64,000 nt of DNA from Auriscalpium vulgare (taxonomy: Eukaryota; Basidiomycota; Agaricomycetes; Russulales; Auriscalpiaceae). The position numbers and the translations under genes were made by a program. Shown here piece after piece: positions 1 to 10,026 of this stretch (positions are counted from its first letter, which is position 1; the number at the start of each line of letters is the position of its first letter). Under the pieces are notes generated by a model, which saw nothing but the letters and a program-made list of their open reading frames with translations, was not told the origin of the DNA and ran no database searches. Location of the stretch: assembly GCA_019915015.1 (NCBI GenBank), contig JAHBBC010000016.1, positions 186,001-250,000 of the forward strand, written 5' to 3'.

Positions 1-785
1 GGTCTCTGCAAGAACGTGTTAGTACGCTTTGGTCACTGGAGAGTACACATATGACACGAACCGTCGCGCTCTAGAAAAAGAAAGCATATCAATCAGTCGC
101 CGCAGAAGATCTGCACAAATTTCCGTGCACGTACTCCACTCGGTGCTCGGGTAGGACTCGGTCCCTGCAAAAAGCGTGTCAGTACGCTTTGGTCGCTGGA
201 GAGCACACAGATGGCACGGACCGTCGCGCTCTAGAAAAGCATGATGGTCAGGCGCCGCACAGATCTGCACAAATGTCCGGTGTACGTACTCCACACGGTG
301 CTCGGGTAGGACTCGGTCCCTGCAAAAAGCGTGTCAGTACGATCTGGTCGCTGGAGAGTACACGAATGACACGGACCGTCACGCTCTAGAATACCAGAAC
401 AGCACCAGGGTCAGTTGCCGCGTAATACGTACACAAATGTATGGTGCACGTACTCCATTCGGTGCTCGGGTAGGAGTCGGTTCCTGTAAGCACGTGGTCA
501 GTACGCTTTGGACCTTGGTCGCTGGAGAGCACACGCATGCCACGGACCGTCACGCTCTAGAATACCAGAACAGCATTATAATCAGTCGCCGCAGAATACC
601 TACACAAACGTCCGGTGCACGTACTCCATTCGGTGCTCGGGTAGGAATCGGTCTTTGCAATATAAAAAGAATGCGTCAGTCCACTCGAATTGCTGGATAA
701 CACAATGATACGCACTGTCTGCCACTGGAGCGGCAGAGACAACAGTCGCGAGGACAAAGGCGAAAAAAGCGGGAGAGAACTTCAT
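1..785 (-). CDS. Secreted decapeptide-repeat protein, one repeat per 30-nt exon (3' end outside window)
   Basis: Not a family I recognise. Exon 1 (785-716) encodes a signal peptide starting MKFSPAFFAFVLATVVSAAP. A 63-nt intron (GTGCGT donor, CTGAC branch) leads to exon 2 (652-625) and then to exons 483-454, 319-290 and 164-135, each exactly 30 nt and phase 2-2. The next exon starts at 5 and leaves the window. Donors of exons 2-5 are all GTACGT; acceptors are TTACAG or TGCAG preceded by CTGAC or CTAAC. After the signal peptide the product is almost only repeats of the form [N/D]-R-[F/L/V]-L-P-E-H-R-[M/V]-E. There is no KR or RR site between repeats. Intron 1 is also open in frame, so a retained form adding 21 residues is possible. 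Each exon plus its 125-141 nt intron forms a 155-171 bp tandem unit. The peptide's function is unknown; export is inferred from the signal peptide. Confidence 0.6.
131..660. repeat. Tandem exon+intron repeat units (155-171 bp)
   Basis: The motif beginning GTACTCCA recurs at 131, 286, 450 and 621 (spacing 155, 164 and 171 bp), and a further partial unit runs off the left edge. Each unit holds one 30-nt exon and one intron of the minus-strand secreted-peptide gene. Units are highly similar across the intron as well, which points to whole-unit tandem duplication. A further, more diverged unit lies near 3133 in the paralogous locus. Confidence 0.85.
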
Positions 786-1155
786 GGCTAGGGATGTTGA
801 TGGAGAGTTAACTGAGGCATGGAGCAGAATATACAGCTTCTTATATAGCTAAAAGAGAGCCTGAGCTTGGCCATGTGCCACAGAGCAACCATAGCAGAGT
901 CCCGTAGACCATAGAGCGTGGAAGGAATCAGACGATCACATCAAGGAGTGTTCCGGTCCGCACCGTGTCGATCGGGCCCGATCGTGGCGGATTTGCGTAC
1001 AGAAGAGTCTTCCAGATCTGTTGTTCAAGTGAGAGCGGGACTGTGGCGCCTGGTCCCTGCGAAACGAATTCCTCACGCACCGCGCGGGCTCAAGCGCTCA
1101 GACGCGCCAAGCATCTCTGGAGCTACTCTGAAGCATCTGACGACCGCGCTGTCAT
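785..1155. repeat. Segmental duplication, copy 1 (upstream of the repeat-peptide gene)
   Basis: This upstream region matches about 3436-3870 with small indels. Shared landmarks are the TATA region, the block ending GCCACAGAGCAACCATAGCA, the palindrome GATCGGGCCCGATC and the tail CATCTGACGACCGCGC. The duplication therefore covers the gene start plus about 370 bp upstream, and similarity stops near 1150/3870. Confidence 0.7.
840..848 (-). promoter_or_regulatory. TATA box of the decapeptide-repeat gene
   Basis: On the minus strand CTATATAAG lies about 55-60 nt upstream of the ATG at 785. The paralogous locus keeps a degraded equivalent (CTATATGAG) near 3500 at the same relative position. Confidence 0.5.
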
Positions 1156-2510
1156 AGGGACCACGACGAGCCTGGGCAGGATCCCGCCAGATGCTTGCGC
1201 CGCCGGGTCGCCGCGCAGACCACTTGTACCAGTCTTGTACCGCGCGATGACATTGTTTGCACGGCCCCAGCGGTGCTGGAAAGGTTGTGCATTAGCAGGA
1301 CATATGGTCGCACACATATACCCACGTATATGAAGCGGCCGAATTAGCGAGCAGGAGACAAGTCGTTGTCCTCGGACTTAATCGAGGTTTACATCTCGTC
1401 CACGATGTCGGCAGTTGTTCCGATATTTGTGGAGGGGCGACCCTTGGGGTCGAAGTCTTCATTGTGCCCGTGCATAGGCGCGCACCACTGATGGTCATGT
1501 CATGCCCCATGGGTCAAAAAATATTCGCCTGCGCGTGCATCTGCCGGAGCTTGAAGACAATTGGTTATTATGGACCACGGAGAGCTTGCTGTGGTCGCGC
1601 GTCAGCGAGCTACATATTAAATGAATCAATGAGGCCTACTACAGTTGCTGTAATTGTCCATATACGTTTCTTGGGAGATGTAGAAGTAGCGGCCGTCTTG
1701 CAGGATTTACAAGGATTTACATTGGACGGGTGGTACATAGTCCTGGCTACTGGCGTCAGGGTCACCTGCATCTTCACGGGCTCAGATTGCTGTCGCCCAT
1801 GCGCTCTACCAACCACTTGAAAAACTCACCGCTTCAGCGTGTTCAAATCATTGCAGATCACCTGGAAACAGAAACAGACACACCGCGACCGATGATACTC
1901 AGTGTAGTAACGATAGGCCGAGAAGCCCGCTCACCTAATATCTCCTTCGGCAGCAGCTTCACCGTGCCGTGTGCGGCTCATGTCGTTCCTCAAGGCGGCG
2001 GCGTGAGAGAGCGAGGATGCAGGCTGTGCGTCCAGTGTAGACTGGCGAACGTCTTTCACAGGTGGAGAGGGTCGTCAGGCGAGACTTCGGCCCGTCAGTC
2101 TCTTCTACATACCCAAGTGTCGCTAGCCTGCGAGCTCGAGACTTCGCCGTCGAGTTCGTCGAAAAGATTTGTTGGTCATGACTCATAGGCGTCGACCGGA
2201 CGAAAGTCGGACTCCGAGGCACAGGGAGGCGCTGGCTAGGCGCTGGCCAGTACAATAAGCGCCCAATCGGCGAGCGAGCCGAGCCGAGATCTTCCCATCC
2301 TTCTCGCGCGTCCTTTCCACCTTTCCAACGCATCATTATCGCTTCGAGCTCTCCAGCTCGTCGTGTGGCAGATATTACGAGCGTGGTGTTGCACAGCAGG
2401 AACATCCGTCCAACGGATCTTCACCATCCCATGACCTGTCCATATCATGCCGCATGCATGTCGCTCTACCTTGAGCCTAGTGCTAAGCGTTCCAAGTCAT
2501 ACATGATCCC
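1156..2510. other. No supported gene
   Basis: Only short overlapping open frames without start context, introns or recognisable motifs are present. From about 2430 the sequence becomes similar to the upstream region of the DUF6593 gene near 5.82-5.94 kb. Confidence 0.4.
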
Positions 2511-2900
2511 CTAGCCGCCAGCGCCGCCCATCCCATATAAAGGGTGCGTGCCGCGTTCTTCGGTCTCGTCCACAAAAAGTAAAGCTGAGAAATTTGTAGG
2601 ACCATTTTGGGCGCCGAGTACAACTGGAGGAACAACCTCCCAGGCCAAAGCCTCCAGGTGCGCACCCTCTTCGCACACGCGTGGTTTACACTCACGCGCC
2701 GCAGCTGAACGGAGCCCATCGCGCGGTGATGCAGTGGCGGCCGGCCACGCTTCTCCTGCGCGTGCGCGACATGGTCGTCGTGTCGTTCCTCCTGCTCGAG
2801 CGGCGGCGGCGGCGCGAGAGCGAGGTGGAGACGGGCGCGCGCGCCGCGGCGAGTGCGCTCAATGGCGGCGCAGCGGGGTGGACAATCTGTTTGTGTTTGC
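2440..2900 (+). pseudogene. DUF6593 gene fragment 1 (exon 1 deleted)
   Basis: The fragment aligns with the DUF6593 gene at 5943-6605. A promoter-like part (CCAAGTCATACAT near 2490) is joined directly to the end of exon 1 and intron 1 (TATAAAGGGTGCGTGCC near 2537). A shortened exon 2 (from about 2600, missing the first codons) and a 3' exon encoding the family's terminal motif (RDMVVVSFLLLERRRRRES) follow. Nearly all of exon 1 is absent and the middle of the last exon is shortened, so no family-length protein can be made. Confidence 0.7.
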
Positions 2901-3059
2901 TGGCGTTATCATCGGCGTGGATATGCTCCAAGTATGACATGCGTTGCTTGGTATTGAATGGTCTGAAGCGCGGAGTTGGTCAGTGGAACTCGGACAGAGG
3001 ATGGGATAGGGCAAAACGCACTTCACAGTCTGGGAACAACCACCACTCATAGTACGCGA

Positions 3060-3436
3060 TTACGCATCAGTGCGCTCTGTGAAAGCATAATAATCAGTCG
3101 CCGCAGAATACCTACATAAATGGCCGGTGCACGTACTCCACTCGGTGCTCGGGTAGGATTCGGTCTCTGCAAAAGCGTGTCCGTATAATTTGAGCGCTGG
3201 CGAGTAGAACAATCGCACGGACCGTCGCGCTCTAGAATACGAGAACAGCATCATGGTCAGTTGCCACAGAAGACCTATACCATTCGGTGCTCCGGTATGA
3301 ATCGGTCTCTCCGATATAAGAATCCGTCAGTCCAATCGAATCGCTGGATAACACAATTATACGCACCGTCTACCACTGGAGCGGCAGGGACAACAGTCGC
3401 GAGGACAAAGGCAAAAAAAGCAGGAGATATCTTCAT
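3060..3436 (-). pseudogene. Decayed paralogue of the decapeptide-repeat gene
   Basis: The ATG at 3436 starts MKISPAFFAFVLATVVPAAP, followed by a GTGCGT donor and an exon encoding D-R-F-I-P-E-H-R-M. About 20 nt, including the normal GTACGT donor, are deleted near 3278, and reading through meets TAG at 3275-3277. One further 30-nt repeat exon (3166-3137) keeps its GTACGT donor and TTTTGCAG acceptor but cannot be joined in the ancestral frame. A short secreted product of about 50 residues or less remains possible. Confidence 0.6.
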
Positions 3437-3870
3437 GGCTAGGGATGTCGATGCCAGGGAGTAGACTGACGTGTGGATGAGGATATACAGCCTCTCATAT
3501 AGCTAAAAGAGAGCCTGAGCTTGGCCATGTGCCACAGAGCAACCATAGCAGAGTCTAGCAGAGTCCCATAGACCATAGAGCTTGATAGGAATCAGACGAT
3601 CGCATCAAGGAGTTGGTCAGGTCCGCACCGTGTCGATCGGGCCCGATCGTGTCGGACTTGCGCACAGAAGAGTCATTCTAGATCTGTTATTCAAATGAGA
3701 GGATAGGATAGGATAGGATAGGAGCAAACCCGCAGGGGTCCCGATGAGGAACACAGAGGACTGTGGCGCTTGGTCCCTGCGCTGCGAAATTGGCAATTCC
3801 TCACGCACCGCGCGGGCTAGGCAGTGCTCAGGCGCGCGCCAAGCATCGCTGTAGCATCTGACGACCGCGC
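3436..3870. repeat. Segmental duplication, copy 2
   Basis: Counterpart of 785-1155, containing the upstream region of the decayed paralogue. An extra (GGATA)4 tract and about 60 bp of unrelated sequence are inserted near 3700-3760. Confidence 0.7.
3701..3723. repeat. (GGATA)n microsatellite
   Basis: Four perfect GGATA units plus a partial unit, absent from the otherwise matching duplicate near 1030. Too short and internal to be telomeric. Confidence 0.9.
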
Positions 3871-3879
3871 GGATCATCG

Positions 3880-5450
3880 TTTGTCGGTCATAGAGTGGGA
3901 AGTCAACCGGACGAAAGGCACTGGCAAGGTAACAAGGTAATTTCACCAGAAATCAGTACCGGGATAGTTATTACCTTGCCCTGGCAAGGTCTCTCACAAC
4001 CCGTAATTGGCTCAGGCACATTTCACACCTTCCTATTTCGTCAGTCTCTTCCGTATTGCAGTGCTCGATCAAATATATACCGCCTCACTTGAAGTGGGCA
4101 AGGTAGCTGCCGCGCGCAGCGGCGCTTTTCGAGTTTGAAGTTTTGCGTGAGAAATGCTAAGGCCCACAACCGCGGGTTTAATTTTACTTTATGCAATAAT
4201 GCATCGACACAAGGCTGGGGTATTAAGATCCCACACATATCCTGCGGTGCAAATGATGCAGTAGAGAGGAGACCGGATGACGAAATTTTCCCAATGCCGC
4301 CGTCAATTAATTGCTCCAGAGGGTACTATCAAAACGAATACAAGCGAAGAATGCGAAGATGCGGTAAAGTACTCGTAGCCTGCAAATGCGGATAACTCCG
4401 GTGCGCGGCATTACAAAATCCCTCTAATAGATACAATGAGGTAGCGAAGCCGAATGTGAGTCGTCAAGTCGTGATGTGAAAATTTGGGCAGTGGGTGAAT
4501 GGTAGTGTGGGTGTCGCACGCGTGATATCTGAGCATGCTAGGTGAGCTGGTGGCGCTGCGTGCGTGTAGCCCAAGGGAGGACCTACGATGGGCAATATGG
4601 ATCCAGGCCGCGCAGCCGGGCACCGTGCGGTTGTGCGCGCTCAGGCGACAACGCAGCCACTGGAGCTGCCTGAGCCACCGGATTCAGCCTCGACGGGGGT
4701 CGCGGGCTCGGCCTCGACGGGGGCGGCGGTGGGGAAGAAGTACTGAAGGAAGGAGTCCATTGCGGGTGAAGAGTGAGAGGGTGAGGGCGAGTTAAAGATG
4801 AGGAGGCGGGGTAGAAGAAGGCGAAAAGAACCTGCCGAAAATACGCGGCCACGGCGCAGTATTTATACAGGCTTGAGAGGCCAAGTTGCGTCCCTGCGTT
4901 GTCCGTCCCAAGAGTAACATTTCGCGAAGGCTGCAAGACAATAGGCGGGTGAGCTCGGCGGCCGGGTAGCGAGGATTAAGATTTTTGCTCATGAGAACAC
5001 AATAAGGCGAGGAGAGCGGGCGTTACTTTGCTTCTGAGCGTGCGTGCGCAAGACAATAAGCTGTTCCACTACGCGTGCGTCCCATGCTAATCGCATATCG
5101 GCATCATCATATGTCGGTCTTGACAATTGCATTTGCCGGCCTGCGCCTGCGCCCGGGGCGATTAGCCAGCTAAATGCATAGGGTCGAGCCGTTCCTTTCT
5201 TCGGGGATCCGGGCATCTGCGGGCATTGACATGGCAAGCAAAATGCGGAGTGCGACGACAGGTTATGTGGTCAGTCACAGTTGCTAGTGATCACTGATAG
5301 GTAAACTCACCACTTTGAAGTTTGAAAAGCGACCTTGCCGATGCAGGATCTCGAGTCGCCTGGAGGCGCAAACAAAAGCAAATGTGAGCAAATAAGAGCA
5401 TATACACTGATGTTGCCTCGCGGCCCCGGTTTATAGTTGCGAGTGATTTG
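3880..5450. other. Intergenic, mostly featureless
   Basis: Short unrelated open frames only. Near 3908-3985 there are several copies of CAAGGTAA/TTACCTTG in both orientations, which could be the remnant of a small inverted-repeat element, but no clear ends or target duplication could be set. Confidence 0.3.
4641..4760 (-). CDS. Possible small protein, 39 aa
   Basis: A short minus-strand frame starts MDSFLQYFFPTAAPVEAEP and continues with E/P/A- then G/S-rich sequence to TGA at 4641. A TATA-like element (GTATAAATAC) lies about 100 nt upstream near 4862, and the 5' sequence is C/T-rich like a fungal leader. The start faintly resembles the acidic N-terminus of cytochrome bc1 hinge proteins, but the cysteine-bearing part of that family is missing. 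It could be a small gene, the first exon of a longer one, or chance. Confidence 0.2.
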   Translation of the reverse strand: MDSFLQYFFPTAAPVEAEPATPVEAESGGSGSSSGCVVA

Positions 5451-5454
5451 CCAG

Positions 5455-5760
5455 CGACCTACTACGCCTGTATGTCACTCTACTACCTTGACCTTGAGCC
5501 CCCAAAGCCTGGTACTTAGTAGCGTCCCAAGTCATACATATTTACCTCAGCGCTGCCCATCCCATACATGAAAGTGCGTGCCGCGTTCTTCGGTCTGGTC
5601 CACAAAAAGTGACGCTGAGGAATTTGCAGGGACGACATTCAAGATGATTTGGGTGCCGAGTACAAGTAGACGAACAAACTCCCCGGCCAAAGCCTCCAGG
5701 TGTGATTTAGCTGCAGCTGTACGGCCCGCATCCTGAGCCCAATTCTGTGTTTATCTGAAA
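5455..5760 (+). pseudogene. DUF6593 gene fragment 2 (same exon-1 deletion)
   Basis: As in fragment 1, promoter-like sequence (CCAAGTCATACAT near 5528) runs straight into intron 1 (GTGCGTGCCGCGTTCTTCGG near 5572). Exon 2 encodes T-F-K-M-I-W-V-P-S-T-S-like sequence, with an in-frame TAG where the intact copy has AAG-TGG. A short intron follows, then the start of the last exon (CTGTACGGCCC near 5714), after which similarity ends. Confidence 0.65.
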
Positions 5761-5942
5761 GCGTGAACTGAATGCCGTTTGTGGTGACTCCTCCCAGGAA
5801 CACATCATCATGTCGAATGGACCTCCTGACCTGCTGCGCATGCCTGTCACTCTGTACATCAGCGCAGCTAGTCGTGTCCAAGTCATACATAAGCCCTTCA
5901 GCGCCACCTCTCCTCGATGCTGAACGTTCATCAAACGCGCCC

Positions 5943-6605
5943 ATGGCCGTCCTCACCCTCACTTTCAAGCAAGACAACCCCTGTAACACCACCATCCTTG
6001 CAGATGACGCCGCCGTCCTCTATACCGTCGCAACCTCATTCGCGGACGCCAACAAACCCGTCACGTACGTGCACACCCCATACGGGGAGCGCGTCGCCGA
6101 GTGGGAGTGGCGCGACGTGCGCTCGGACATCCTCACGCTCGGCATGCGCCCGCAGGTCTCTGCTAGCGCGTGGCTCAAGAAGAGTATCATCCCGTATAAA
6201 GGGTGCGTGCCACGTTCTTCGGTCCACGAAAGTGACGCTGAGGGGTTTGCAGGACTGTGACGTTCAAAGATGATTTGGGCGCTGAGTACAAGTGGACGAA
6301 CAACCTCCCCGGCCAAAGCCTCGGGTGCGCACTATATTTGCGCATGCGCGGCTTACTGAACTCACGCGCCGCAGCTGTACGGCCCACAGTCCAAGACTGA
6401 GCCCATCGCGCGCTTCGTGCGCGCGCGCAAGGGCCAGCCAAAGCCGTCCATGCTCCTGCTCGACGAGTACGCAGAGCGCATGCGCGACATGGTCGTCGTG
6501 TCGTTCCTCCTGCTCGAGCGGCGGCGGCGCGAGAGCGAGGTAGAGACTTCTAGTCGGGCGGCGGCGCTCGCGATCCCGTTGGCGACGCTCAGCGTCAGTG
6601 GATAA
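5943..6605 (+). CDS. DUF6593 family protein, 1-nt deletion at exon 2/3 junction
   Basis: Small proteins of this family are common in agaricomycetes and have no known function. Exon 1 (5943-6202) starts MAVLTLTFKQDNPCNTTIL, matching the family's opening F-x-x-D-N-P-x-N-T-T, and continues with V-L-Y-T-V and V-A-E-W-E-W-R. Exon 2 (6253-6324) encodes TVTFKDDLGAEYKWTNNLPG. Exon 3 (6375-6605) carries the C-terminal V-V-V-S-F-L-L-L-E-R-R-R-R motif. The two sister fragments read AGCCTCCAG before the second donor, whereas this copy reads AGCCTCGG. The missing base leaves exon 2 in phase 2 while exon 3 needs phase 0, and no alternative acceptor repairs this. Either an assembly indel or a recently broken gene; otherwise it looks intact. 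Confidence 0.65.
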
Positions 6606-7565
6606 AGCCGCCATGCACTTGCCTGCGTGAAGCGCTTTGTAGTACTACAAGATTTGTTTATACCATGCAAGTTCATCCGCCGAATCCGATTCGCAGTGCT
6701 GTCGTTGAACGTTGACAGGCCGCACTGCCTCAGCTCACATGCACTCACATGTCCATACAGCGGCAATAGATCTGCTCGTTCGGTAAACGCCCCAGGTCCG
6801 CAGCACAGAATCCGACTATGCGCAAGTATACTTAAATGCGATGCCTTCCTTCTCGAGGACATTCACTGACAATGGCCACCCCTTCTACTCCACCAACAAC
6901 CTCCGACTCACCCCGCCCGTCCGACGCTCCTCATCGTCGTTGACAATGTCCTGAGGCACAACTTCTGTAGGACAACGATACTTCAATGATACCGGGAGGA
7001 AAGATGACGTTGGAAGAGCATTACCAGGCATCCAGAACTCGAATTCATCGTCGCTATGCTCTTCTCTATCGAACCAACCGTTAACCATCGCACCAACCGC
7101 CCAACTGCGATCTGCTCAACAGCACCACCTACACCATTCGCGACTTCGTTATCGTGTTAGGTCTGCCGCTCGAGCGACAGCAGCGCGAGGGCGGCGTGTG
7201 GAGGATTGGCGCATATTCCGCCGGGTGAGCACATTGCGAGGCGGCTGTGATTCCCCCGTGGTGCATGAATGAGAGCTCGGACTCGGCAGGCGAACCCTAC
7301 CTGATGCTTTGGTTCAGGAATGGCCAAGTCAGTACAGCCTGGCCATGGTTATCTTATTCAGGATGAAAGTCATCGCGAACAGAAACTTTCTCCGCTCGGT
7401 CGCGACCATACCTTGTTGATCACAGCCCTCGCTCGAACTTGAGCTGCATCATTCTCTGCCAAGCGCATCGCAGGCCCAAGAAAATCCGCGTCGTGATATT
7501 TCAAAACATTTCTACTTTGACGTGTGCATACGCTTACAGGGTGCCATGCGGCGGTCCTGGCGGTG
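6606..7565. other. Intergenic with a possible further DUF6593 relic
   Basis: Around 7145-7200 one frame reads DFVIVLGLPLERQQREGG, resembling the DUF6593 C-terminal motif, but no other exon can be assigned and stops are frequent. The rest shows nothing recognisable. Confidence 0.25.
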
Positions 7566-8415
7566 CTAGCTACGTGCGGTCAGCACCGGCCCCGCCCCTC
7601 GGTTTTCTTGCGCGTGCGAAGGAATGTGTTGGGCGGTGGGGCCTATGGGGGCGATTTCTAGTTCGATCAGTGTAAGTAGATAGCTGGCAAATCCTAGATA
7701 ACATTTTATATTTAGCATCAATGCGTAGGATTGTCGGATATAGATGCTCACCTTTTTGAAGATCCTCATTTTCTTCCGTCAAGCGTTTCTTTTCGTCTAT
7801 CTCTGCTTGGATCCGTTCGTAGGCTAAGCCAGTTACATCGTCAGCATCACGGCAAGCAGGCTTCGATTTGAAGGACGCACCTATCTTTAATACTTCGACT
7901 TTGCTCGCCTTCTCGAGCTCTAGGAAAACACGCACACGCTCGACTTCCTCGCTCTCCTCGTCACGAAATTTCTTCGCACTGCGTTTCGCTGCCTCCTTCC
8001 TCTGTTCAATGCGATCGGCTAGCCTGTCTTGCTCCCTCGTCTGGTTATCATAAGAAGAACTTGCTAAAGGGCTCATAGAATTTCGTGGCGTCGATCCCGA
8101 GGCCATGTGTTGGTGTTGGGTGGGGGCGCTGTCCATGGGAGGCGACAACTGCAAGGCATCGCTAGACGTCAAGTCGGATTCCGGTGGCCCGTTCTGCGCC
8201 AAATTGCAATTGGGTTGGCCTCTTATCTCGGACGAAGAACCAGAGGCACAGGATTGAAACACCGGGAGCGCTGAGCTAGCGTTCGCTCCGTTGGGCAGGG
8301 GACCATGCATTCTTTGGGGGTTATTGGGCATGAAGTCGTCGAACTGATCTGAAAGATCGATGGGAGGGAATGGCTGGGAAGGTGGGGGCCACGTAGGAGA
8401 GTCTCCGGTTGGCAT
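7566..8415 (-). CDS. bZIP-like coiled-coil protein, 263 aa as modelled
   Basis: Exon 8415-7752 is joined to 7693-7566 (58-nt intron with GTGAGC donor and CTAG acceptor). The N-terminal half is rich in P, S, N and Q and looks disordered. Residues about 120-220 are helical and charged, with RKEAAKRSAKKFRDEESEEV resembling a bZIP basic region in which the invariant Asn is not clear, followed by heptad-like leucines and a second coiled coil ending E-E-N-E-D-L-Q-K. Probably nuclear, by analogy. The ATG at 8415 is a conservative choice. Upstream (8420-8630) another frame encodes a diverged copy of the same N-terminal segment (G-D-S-H-T-L-S-S-P-S-Q-S-F-P-P-V versus G-D-S-P-T-W-P-P-P-S-Q-P-F-P-P-I), probably belonging to upstream exons whose junctions I could not fix. 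Confidence 0.45.
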
Positions 8416-8419
8416 GCCC

Positions 8420-8930
8420 TGCGGTGGTTGAAAGTCTCCGGTTGTCCTCTTGTATGTGACGATGGACCAGACTGAGGCGCCACGAACGCTGACCTAGCGT
8501 CGTAAGACGGGGCAACAGGCATCCCTTGAGAGCCCTGCGATGGATAATTGAGCGTGTTGTCGGACTGATGATAGGAATTGACGGGAGGGAATGACTGCGA
8601 AGGTGAGGACAACGTATGAGAATCTCCTATTTGTGCATGCAGAAGCCCTTCAATGAAACAAAGTGCATCATTTGAGAAGTTAAATTTGGTGGCAAAATTG
8701 GGATGCGTTGCGCTGTCTTCGTTTCCCGCTCTGAGTATCGGATATCTGCAGGTAAGAAAATGCGACGCGCAGTCAAGACGAGGATGACGAACCCATTGAA
8801 GAACGTTTCGTGGCTGTCGGTTTGAGGCACAGCCGGGATCGGGGAGTTGATTGGTATAACGACTGTAATAGAGTTTGTCAAGAACTGGGCTTCTCCAAAG
8901 ATGGTAGGGCAGGCTTACCATGTGTGGAGG
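8420..8930 (-). other. Probable 5' exons of the bZIP-like gene
   Basis: An acceptor AAATAG near 8628 opens an exon encoding the diverged N-terminal repeat. A strong GTAAGC donor near 8918 ends a possible first exon, with a TATATAAC element about 90 nt further upstream (near 9015). Joining these to the 8415 frame needs an intron or a 1-nt change near 8420-8480. Confidence 0.3.
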
Positions 8931-9019
8931 CGATGTCTTGAGGATGATTGGACGTGTTCGAGTAGTCGAGCGATGGCTGGAATGTGATGTCGTGTTCTCC
9001 AACGACGCTACCGTTATAT

Positions 9020-9824
9020 AGCACACGGCGCCACGGAATCGGCAGCGCGCCACGGAAGCCACGAGACGTGCAGCCAACGTGCAGCAGCAGAAGCGCTGCT
9101 TCGGCAAGCCACCGGAGAGCAGATTTTGCATTGCCGAACACCACGTCGTGCTGCGCAGAAACGTATCACTACGTTCGCACCTTCTCGCCAAGCGTCGGGA
9201 TAGCGGCGACGCGCACAACTCTCGGAGCTAGACTGCAGAAGCTCACAGAAGGCGGTGTATTTCGTAGATGCTACGAAAGCGCAGTCAAAAGACTGCCGAT
9301 GCCGAGGCAAACACGTCGCCAGTAGCAGGCCGCGCCGGGCACCCATCAAAAACGAGGCATATCGCCACCGACATGTTATGGCCGGGATGTCTGCCAGCAG
9401 ACAGCAGGTCAGTGGAACTTCGAAAACTTGAGGCCACCCGGAGCGATCGACGACTCGGAAGTGCGAGGCTGTTCTTGGGCAGTGCCTTGACAAGTCCATA
9501 AGTTAGTGATAGGCCCAGGTAGGCGTAGCAAACTTTGAGTGGCATTCGGCTGTGAGTTGCGTGGGGCGGATGCACGTTGTTGTAAGAGGAAAAAGTCACT
9601 GGTAGCGCTGACGCTCGGCCAACTCGGGGGCCACACTCGTGACGATATTGTGTCTCCCCGAAGACTCCCCGGCTGGCCCAGTCGTCGCGCTCTGAGTCTC
9701 AGGCTACCCTTTAGTTCGCAGCAGATTACTTGCGCTCCTCGAAGTTGAACGTGAACGTTGAACTTTAATGACCACTCTGGTAATGGTGCGCACTGCGCAG
9801 ACCTTGCGCAGAACATATAGCTTC
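9020..9824. other. No supported gene
   Basis: Long antisense open frames exist, but they have no motif, no splice-consistent extension and arginine/serine-rich composition expected from GC-rich noncoding DNA. Confidence 0.4.
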
Positions 9825-9827
9825 TAT
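9825..9827. repeat. Target-site duplication TAT, left (Harbinger copy 1)
   Basis: TAT precedes the first inverted-repeat base and is repeated as TAT at 13216-13218 after the last one. Confidence 0.75.
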
Positions 9828-9895
9828 AGGGGAGCTCAGAGTAGACCGTTTTCGTTTCCGTTTCGTTTTCAAACGCCTTTCGTTTTCGATTCGGC
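9828..9895 (+). repeat. Terminal inverted repeat, left, copy 1
   Basis: 68 bp, perfect reverse complement of 13148-13215. Confidence 0.92.
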
Positions 9896-10026
9896 CCGCG
9901 GCATAAGTGACCCGATGTGTGACAATCGTGTGACTTTAGGTGACGCTCGCGTTGTGCGGCGTCTTCGTGTCTCACACACTCATTCCCTCGCGATACCTCC
10001 TTAATCTACACTCTCCTACTCTCTTA

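Noticed and set aside
131..660. CRISPR-like or plain satellite array
   Set aside because: Spacing varies (155-171 bp), the units contain complete splice signals and a conserved coding decapeptide, and this is a eukaryotic genome.
3701..3723. Telomere-like repeat
   Set aside because: GGATA is not a fungal telomere unit (TTAGGG) and only four copies are present inside a duplication.
3908..4300. rRNA-like motif (GTAACAAGGTAA)
   Set aside because: Only a short chance similarity to the end of 18S rRNA; flanking sequence does not match.
9014..9499. 161-codon minus-strand frame beside the first transposon
   Set aside because: No motif, no splice-consistent extension, composition like GC-rich noncoding DNA.
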